Source: Syntrophomonadaceae bacterium (lineage in GTDB: Bacteria > Bacillota > Syntrophomonadia > Syntrophomonadales > Syntrophomonadaceae). From it: a stretch of DNA of 9,697 nucleotides. The notes beneath the pieces are model-generated. The model searched no databases and was not told where the DNA came from. It saw nothing but the letters and a program-made list of their open reading frames with translations. The stretch spans positions 1 to 9,697 of the forward strand of contig DUSB01000066.1 in the NCBI GenBank assembly GCA_012840625.1, written 5' to 3'. Every line of letters begins with the position of its first letter. Within the stretch, counting starts at the first letter, position 1. Below are positions 5,644 to 9,697 of this stretch, in pieces. A program made the translations under genes and the position numbers.

Positions 5644-6714
5644 TTATGCTTCTTTATAGACCCAGCCTACAATTAGCATGAAGATAATGCCTACAACACA
5701 GGCTATCTGTCCGTAGGTTCCAACTCCCATTGGGCTGGCTGCAAACATAAAGTTATGACATATAGCAGCACCCACGATCATCCCTATAACTACTGAAGCT
5801 GCATCCATATCGCCTTCACCAGATAAAATGAGCTGGCGCAGCGGACAGCCTCCCAGTAAAGAAGCGGTCAGACCGACCAGATAGAGCCCGAGGAAGTTCC
5901 ATATATGCATACTATGAGCCACGGGCTGATCAGCAAAACCCGGTTTGAAAAAACCAAAAGCGAGATTTAGAACCAATGCTCCTAAAAAAATACCAACAAA
6001 GCCTAGCAGGAGAGTATTATCCCTGATCAGAATAAAATCACGGATCCCGCCGCTAAGGCATAAGCGGGTTCTCTGAGCAATGATACCAACTAGCAGTCCA
6101 GCCCCTAAACTTATCAGCACTGGAGCTGCCATTGATCCTGGCCCCTCGGTACTGAAAAAGAGTGGTCCTCCTGCTTCCGGATTGAAAACGGTACCGGCCA
6201 GGAGTAAAACCAGAAAGAATACTAAAATAGCGGGAAAAACAAAAGCTCCCAGCTGGTTAGGACTGGCTTCAGAACGACCCAGGTCAAAGCCCCGGCGCAG
6301 GAAATATACCCCAGTAACGATCCCGACGATGAAACCCAGCAGCCCCACAACCGCATTGTAATCTCCGCCGGCCATACGCAGAACATCACGCAGCGGGCAG
6401 CCTAAAAAGACCAGAGCCCCGATGACCATAAAAACTCCCATAATAAAGCGTAAAAAAGTTGAGGATCCACCACGGGAACGGAATTCACCGTTGAAAAGAG
6501 CAATAATCATAGCTCCCAGCACCAGTCCAATGATCTCCGGACGCATGTACTGGACAATACCAGCCCGATGCAAACCTATTGCGCCTGCTATATCGCGTTC
6601 AAAACAGGCAATACAAAAACCCATGTTAGGCGGGTTGCCCAGCTTAACCAAAACAACTGCAATAAGACCAATGATAATTCCACCTGTTAGAGTCAACCAC
6701 TTTGTTCTCTCCAC
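5644..6714 (-). CDS. yedE: YedE/YeeE-family sulfur or selenium transporter
   Basis: A 356-residue membrane protein with about nine or ten hydrophobic segments. It shows two-fold internal similarity: MGFCIACFERDI (31-42) corresponds to RTRLCLSGGIRDF (215-227), and GCPLR occurs twice (105-109 and 289-293). The YeeE family carries thiosulfate through conserved cysteines along a central path; Cys34, Cys37, Cys106, Cys219 and Cys290 are the candidates here. The opening NPPNMGFCIACFERD is what I remember from the group annotated as putative selenium transporter YedE, so the cargo may be a selenium compound, thiosulfate or another reduced sulfur species. The start is GTG at 6712-6714, preceded by AGGAGG eight bases upstream; an in-frame stop lies a few codons further up, and the nearby ATG at 6717-6719 is out of frame. 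It is followed by tusA in one operon. Confidence 0.9.
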   Translation of the reverse strand: MERTKWLTLTGGIIIGLIAVVLVKLGNPPNMGFCIACFERDIAGAIGLHRAGIVQYMRPEIIGLVLGAMIIALFNGEFRSRGGSSTFLRFIMGVFMVIGALVFLGCPLRDVLRMAGGDYNAVVGLLGFIVGIVTGVYFLRRGFDLGRSEASPNQLGAFVFPAILVFFLVLLLAGTVFNPEAGGPLFFSTEGPGSMAAPVLISLGAGLLVGIIAQRTRLCLSGGIRDFILIRDNTLLLGFVGIFLGALVLNLAFGFFKPGFADQPVAHSMHIWNFLGLYLVGLTASLLGGCPLRQLILSGEGDMDAASVVIGMIVGAAICHNFMFAASPMGVGTYGQIACVVGIIFMLIVGWVYKEA

Positions 6715-6744
6715 CCCATATACCTCCTACTCAATTCATTCAGT

Positions 6745-6767
6745 ATGTATAATTTATAATTATACAT
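6745..6767. promoter_or_regulatory. 23-bp palindrome upstream of yedE, candidate operator
   Basis: Arms ATGTATAAT and ATTATACAT are perfect complements around TTATA, ending 31 bases before the yedE GTG. On the minus strand the palindrome itself contains TATAAT (6759-6764), so it may be a promoter core with bound repressor, or an operator downstream of the promoter at 6797-6824. It does not match the 7-1-7 Fur/Zur/PerR layout or the CadC operator in this window. Confidence 0.5.
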
Positions 6768-6796
6768 GCTCTAATGTTTTGTTATCATCATCATAT

Positions 6797-6824
6797 TCTA
6801 TACTAATACATGGTATTCCTTCAA
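6797..6824 (-). promoter_or_regulatory. Candidate yedE promoter
   Basis: On the minus strand TTGAAG (6819-6824) and TATAGA (6797-6802) are separated by 16 bases, a reasonable sigma-A promoter. A transcript would start about 75 bases before the yedE GTG and would include the 23-bp palindrome in its leader. A nearer start using TATAAT inside the palindrome is the alternative. Confidence 0.4.
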
Positions 6825-6917
6825 AATATATTATTAAAATAATAATTTGCATATTGGGTATGGGAAAACTTTTTGACCCTTCTGCTATTGAGCCTCATAC
6901 TAGGCGAAAAAGGCCAT

Positions 6918-6959
6918 AAAAAAAGGCTACCCCCAAGTACAAAAAACTCCAGGATAACC
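6918..6959 (-). terminator. Probable intrinsic terminator of the cadC-cadA operon
   Basis: In minus-strand RNA GGUUAUCCU (6951-6959) can pair with GGGGUAGCC (6925-6933) over nine positions including three G-U pairs, followed directly by seven U (6918-6924). On the plus strand the wobble pairs become C-A mismatches, so the hairpin makes sense only for minus-strand transcription from cadA, which stops at 7015. Stability is moderate because the loop is 17 bases. Confidence 0.55.
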
Positions 6960-7014
6960 TCTATATATTGGTTTACTTTTACTATATTATAATTTGTTGT
7001 TTACGTTTCACGCA

Positions 7015-9123
7015 TCATGCTCCCTCATATCGCAAGGTGCGGCTTGCATTTAAAACCGCCAGTAAGGCCACTCCCACATCAGCGAAAACTGCCGCCCACA
7101 TAGTAGCCAGACCCAAAATAGCAAGGACTACCACCAGCGCCTTTACTCCCAGAGCCAGAACCACATTCTCCATAACAATCTTCCTGGTAAAGTGAGCTAT
7201 CTCTAATGCCTGTACTATCTTTTGGGGTTGACCATCCATAAGTATTATATCCGCAGCTTCGAGGGCTGCATCTGCACCCAAATCTCCCATAGCTACCCCA
7301 ATATCCGATAAAGCCAGAACCGGAGCATCGTTGATCCCATCACCAACAAAAACCAGTTTCTGACCTGAGCCAAGCTGCCGCTTCAGGTCTTCCACCTGAG
7401 CCACTTTATCTTCCGGTAGCAGCCCGGCATAAAATGCATCCACACCGAGTTCTTCGGCTGCTATCACTGCACTTGCATAACGATCTCCTGTTAACAGGAT
7501 ATTGCTTTCAATCCCCATCTCTTTCAAGGCTTGTAGAGAATCCCGTGCATCTTCTTTAACCTGATCGGCAAGGAGAATCGCTCCTGCGTATTGTCCATCA
7601 ATAGCTACATAGACTATGGTTTTATGATGTGGTATTTCCTGGATCCTTATGCCCTTGAGCTGCAGCAGTCTGGCGTTACCTGCCAGTACTATCCTGCCAT
7701 CGATTTTAGCTTCAATACCATGTCCTTTTATTTCCTGATAATCCTCTACCCTTGATGCATCCAAATCTTGCGCATAAGCTTCCCGGATAGAACGTGCAAT
7801 AGGGTGGTTGGTATGGATTTCTGCCAGTGCCGCATAATGCAAAATCTCAGCAGCGCTTCGGCCCGGGTGAGGTAGGATATCCTGTACCTGAAAAACTCCT
7901 TCGGTAAGCGTACCGGTTTTATCAAAAACAACCGTGCTGACCTCTGTAAGCGCATCAAGATAATTGGCTCCTTTAATAAGAATCCCCTGCCGCGAAGCGG
8001 CTCCTATTCCGCCAAAATAGCCCAGAGGAATGGAGATGACCAGAGCACAGGGACAGGAAATAACTAATAAGACCAGCGCCCGGTAAAGCCATACTTCAAA
8101 ACTAGCTGTTGATACGATCAATGGCGGCAGCACCGCCAGAAGCACCGCACCAATAACCACAATAGGGGTATAAACTGCGGCAAAACGAGTCATAAATTGT
8201 TCTGTGGGGGCTTTTCTTTCAGCAGCATTTTCAACCAGTTCAAGAATTTTAACCACCGATGATGCAGCAAAAGGTCGGGAAACCCGTACTTTTAAAAGCC
8301 CACTGCCATTAATAACGCCCGCCATCACTTCATCACCGCTCTTTACATAACGGGGCAGTGATTCTCCAGTAATAGCTGATGTATCTACGTAAGAATCACC
8401 CTCCAGCACCACCCCATCCAGAGGCACCTTTTCCCCTGGCTGCACCAGAATAAGCTGCCCTATTTCTACCTTTTCAGGCGGAAGTTCGATCCATTGATCC
8501 TCCAGCCAAACACGAGCCCGGTCAGGCCGAACATTGATTAGTTCAGAAACAGAGCGACGTGAACGATCTACTGCTAAATCCTGCAAATATTCTCCCACTG
8601 CATAAAACAGCATGACGGCAACCGCTTCCGGCATAGCCCGTATAGCAAAAGCCCCCAAGGTAGCCACGGTCATAAGGAAATATTCATCAAAAACCTGCCC
8701 CTGACTGATATTCTTAAGGGCCCGCCAGATTACCGGCAACCCAACTAAAAGATAAGCAGTGATAAAGACCACATATTCCCCTGCCTGAAAAGGAGTACGG
8801 CGTAAAACCTCTCCCCATACCACGCCGATGATTAAGAGAGCCAAAGCCACCCCCATCCGCAATACCCGGGGGCTCAGCAGCACATTCTGGTATAGATTGC
8901 TCTCCTTAATGCTTCTCTCTGCTTCAGCTGGAATTAAGCGAACACCAGGTTCGATTTGATCAATAATACTCTGGGCTATACCTTCATATTTTGCATCAAG
9001 ATGCAAGACCCCGGCCGCGAAATTCAGACGTGTATCCTGCAGGCCCTCTGTATTATGAAATTCCGCTTCAATTCTGGCAGCACATTGAGCACAATCCAGA
9101 CCCTGAACATAATATTTCATCAT
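7015..9123 (-). CDS. cadA: Heavy-metal-exporting P1B-type ATPase (Zn2+/Cd2+/Pb2+ group)
   Basis: A 702-residue P1B-ATPase of normal length for CadA/ZntA. One N-terminal metal-binding domain carries GLDCAQC (8-14; Cys11, Cys14). Then come the membrane helices, the actuator motif TGES (252-255), the transport-site motif SCPCA (356-360), the phosphorylation site DKTGT (401-405, Asp401), NHPIA (439-443) in the nucleotide domain and GDGIND (594-599). The last two helices hold Lys661 and Asp682, matching the Lys and Asp that with CPC define the Zn/Cd/Pb-exporting P1B-2 group; copper pumps lack this pair. It should expel zinc, cadmium or lead from the cytoplasm. It lies 32 bases downstream of the CadC-type repressor, with GAGGTAGGGC before the tandem ATGs (9121-9123 and 9118-9120); either could be used. 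Confidence 0.95.
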   Translation of the reverse strand: MMKYYVQGLDCAQCAARIEAEFHNTEGLQDTRLNFAAGVLHLDAKYEGIAQSIIDQIEPGVRLIPAEAERSIKESNLYQNVLLSPRVLRMGVALALLIIGVVWGEVLRRTPFQAGEYVVFITAYLLVGLPVIWRALKNISQGQVFDEYFLMTVATLGAFAIRAMPEAVAVMLFYAVGEYLQDLAVDRSRRSVSELINVRPDRARVWLEDQWIELPPEKVEIGQLILVQPGEKVPLDGVVLEGDSYVDTSAITGESLPRYVKSGDEVMAGVINGSGLLKVRVSRPFAASSVVKILELVENAAERKAPTEQFMTRFAAVYTPIVVIGAVLLAVLPPLIVSTASFEVWLYRALVLLVISCPCALVISIPLGYFGGIGAASRQGILIKGANYLDALTEVSTVVFDKTGTLTEGVFQVQDILPHPGRSAAEILHYAALAEIHTNHPIARSIREAYAQDLDASRVEDYQEIKGHGIEAKIDGRIVLAGNARLLQLKGIRIQEIPHHKTIVYVAIDGQYAGAILLADQVKEDARDSLQALKEMGIESNILLTGDRYASAVIAAEELGVDAFYAGLLPEDKVAQVEDLKRQLGSGQKLVFVGDGINDAPVLALSDIGVAMGDLGADAALEAADIILMDGQPQKIVQALEIAHFTRKIVMENVVLALGVKALVVVLAILGLATMWAAVFADVGVALLAVLNASRTLRYEGA

Positions 9124-9155
9124 TGCCCTACCTCACTTGCCGATCTAATTCAGCC

Positions 9156-9512
9156 TCATTCCCGCACATGCTCCAGACCCTGTTCCATTAACTTGCCCAC
9201 ATGATGATCATCCAGTGAGTAGAAAAGCATTTTCCCTTCGCGGCGAAAACGCACCAGTTTATGGGTCCTCAGCAAACGCAGATGATGGGAAACAGCTGAA
9301 TCAGAAGCTTTAACAACAGCCGCTAGATCGCATACACACAGTTCGGTATGTGACAAAGCATGCAAAATCTTTACTCTGGTAGGATCCCCCAGTGCTTTGA
9401 ATAATTCAGCTAGGTTTAAAGCCTCCTCTTCTGCCACCAGAACCTGAGAGGCTTCGTTTACTTTTTCTTCATGGATACAATGCTCTTCACAGCGGTCTTC
9501 GAATTTACTCAT
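9156..9512 (-). CDS. cadC: ArsR/SmtB-family metal-sensing repressor, CadC type
   Basis: A 118-residue winged-helix repressor with recognition region ASDSAVSHHLRLLR. Both metal sites of the family are complete. The alpha-3N cadmium/lead site has Cys8, Cys12, Cys59 and Cys61 (CVCDL); the alpha-5 zinc site has Asp102, His104, His115 and Glu118. These are exactly one residue offset from CadC of plasmid pI258 (7, 11, 58, 60; 101, 103, 114, 117). Metal binding should release it from the operator at 9526-9551, inducing itself and cadA. The ATG at 9510-9512 is preferred: GGAGAG lies 6 bases upstream and the numbering then fits CadC. The longer frame from ATG 9530 (124 residues) starts inside the operator without a ribosome site. 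Glu118, a metal ligand, is the final residue. Confidence 0.93.
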   Translation of the reverse strand: MSKFEDRCEEHCIHEEKVNEASQVLVAEEEALNLAELFKALGDPTRVKILHALSHTELCVCDLAAVVKASDSAVSHHLRLLRTHKLVRFRREGKMLFYSLDDHHVGKLMEQGLEHVRE

Positions 9513-9518
9513 GTTCAT

Positions 9519-9524
9519 CTCTCC
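9519..9524 (-). promoter_or_regulatory. Ribosome binding site that sets the cadC start
   Basis: GGAGAG on the minus strand lies 6 bases before the ATG at 9510-9512. The ATG at 9516-9518 directly abuts it, and the ATG at 9528-9530 is upstream of it, so only the third ATG has a workable spacing. Confidence 0.75.
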
Positions 9525-9525
9525 A

Positions 9526-9551
9526 AACATATGATCAACTGTTCATATGTT
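9526..9551. promoter_or_regulatory. CadC operator (26-bp near-perfect palindrome)
   Basis: Arms AACATATGA and TCATATGTT are perfect complements over nine positions, and two of the four inner pairs also match. The minus-strand half site TGAAC and the overall layout resemble SmtB/CadC/CzrA operators (TGAA...TTCA type). It covers the predicted transcription start of cadC, just downstream of the -10, a classic repressor position. Confidence 0.82.
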
Positions 9552-9552
9552 A

Positions 9553-9581
9553 TGTATACAATGCCGCGGATCTTTTGTCAA
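9553..9581 (-). promoter_or_regulatory. cadC-cadA promoter
   Basis: A perfect -35 TTGACA (9576-9581 on the minus strand) is separated by exactly 17 bases from TATACA (9553-9558). The expected start of transcription, near 9546, falls inside the CadC operator. This is the best-formed promoter in the window. Confidence 0.82.
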
Positions 9582-9590
9582 GGCCCAGAA

Positions 9591-9620
9591 AAACAAAAAG
9601 CGAAACATTCTGTTTCGCTT
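9591..9620 (-). terminator. Intrinsic terminator of the tRNA transcript
   Basis: In minus-strand RNA AAGCGAAAC (9612-9620) pairs perfectly over nine positions with GTTTCGCTT (9598-9606) around a 5-base loop and runs into a U-rich tail (TTTTTGTTT). It lies 8 bases past the CCA end of the tRNA and about 10 bases before the cadC -35, insulating the metal operon from tRNA transcription. Confidence 0.88.
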
Positions 9621-9628
9621 ATGTTGAC

Positions 9629-9697
9629 TGGTGGGCGATGCAGGACTTGAACCTACGACCCCCTGCTTGTAAGGCAGGTGCTCTCCCAGCTGAGCTA
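9629..9697 (-). tRNA. tRNA-Val (anticodon UAC), 5' end cut by window edge
   Basis: Read on the minus strand from the right edge: TAGCTCAGCTGGGAGAGC is the D-arm region. The anticodon stem CCTGC/GCAGG closes the loop CTTACAA, with anticodon UAC (plus-strand GTA at 9669-9671) for valine. GGTTCAAGTCC is the T arm, and ATCGCCC, discriminator A and an encoded CCA (9629-9631) close the 3' end. Only the seven 5' acceptor bases, expected to be GGGCGAT, fall outside the window; the total would be 76 bases. A terminator follows directly, so it is the last gene of its transcript. Confidence 0.95.

Larger units (their letters stand above)
6715..7014. other. Regulatory gap between cadA and yedE
   Basis: A 300-base AT-rich gap. 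Besides the palindrome, candidate promoter and terminator listed separately, it holds an AT-only inverted repeat TATTATT/AATAATA (6829-6844) and a small GCCT/AGGC stem (6892-6905). No open frame here looks like a gene, and I could not match the sequence to a riboswitch I know. Confidence 0.5.

Noticed and set aside
6829..6844. AT-only inverted repeat TATTATT/AATAATA
   Set aside because: Composed entirely of A and T in an AT-rich gap, so expected by chance; no link to a promoter element.
6422..6919. 165-codon plus-strand open frame running antisense to yedE into the intergenic gap
   Set aside because: It lies mostly opposite the strongly supported yedE gene, its product is basic and proline-rich in the manner of antisense shadows, and its end is made of AT-rich intergenic sequence.
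6850..6960. Possible riboswitch before yedE (GCCT/AGGC stem, A-runs, G-tract)
   Set aside because: Compared by eye with preQ1, fluoride, ZTP, guanidine and c-di-GMP consensus features; none fits. The G-tract and T-run are better explained as the cadA terminator.
9513..9530. Longer cadC start at the ATG at 9528-9530
   Set aside because: It lies within the operator, has no ribosome site, and would shift the ligand numbering away from CadC.

Overview
The window looks like a stretch of a low-to-mid GC anaerobic Firmicute chromosome, most likely class Clostridia. Three things suggest this. Nearly every gene has an AGGAGG-type ribosome site. The 2-hydroxyacyl-CoA dehydratase/activase pair at the left edge and the YedE/TusA pair are typical of strict anaerobes. 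The CadC and Zur operators resemble Bacillus/Staphylococcus forms. I cannot name a genus from the sequence alone.

Layout, left to right. (1) Bases 1-995, plus strand: the 3' end of a 2-hydroxyacyl-CoA dehydratase-family (HgdB-like) gene, translationally coupled by an ATGA overlap to its ATP-dependent [4Fe-4S] activase. (2) Bases 996-1241: a gap with no gene I can support. (3) Bases 1242-4273, minus strand: a tightly packed zinc-uptake operon in the order znuA (binding lipoprotein), znuC (ATPase), znuB (permease) and a Fur-family regulator, probably Zur. A near-ideal Zur-type 7-1-7 operator (4293-4313) overlaps the znuA promoter. (4) Bases 4274-4559: the divergent intergenic region. It holds that operator, a long inverted repeat and the promoter of the next gene. 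(5) Bases 4560-5372, plus strand: an apparent fusion of a TrmO/TsaA tRNA-methyltransferase domain to an FmdE-like domain, ended by a strong hairpin shared with the convergent gene. (6) Bases 5419-6714, minus strand: yedE-like sulfur/selenium transporter followed by a tusA-like sulfur carrier. (7) Bases 6715-7014: a regulatory gap with a 23-bp palindrome, a candidate yedE promoter and the cadA terminator. (8) Bases 7015-9512, minus strand: a CadC-type ArsR/SmtB repressor followed by a Zn/Cd/Pb-exporting P1B-ATPase, behind a promoter with a 26-bp operator. (9) Bases 9591-9697, minus strand: a terminator and a tRNA-Val(UAC) gene cut by the window edge.

The dominant theme is transition-metal homeostasis. 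Zinc import under a predicted Zur repressor and zinc/cadmium export under a predicted CadC repressor lie about 5 kb apart on the same strand, each with a recognisable operator. A second theme is thiol, sulfur and possibly selenium chemistry (YedE-TusA and the iron-sulfur activase). Most genes belong to known families. The least ordinary items are the TrmO-FmdE fusion, the unexplained palindromes upstream of it and of yedE, and the possibility that the left-edge pair is a double-cubane-type ATP-driven reductase and not a classical dehydratase.
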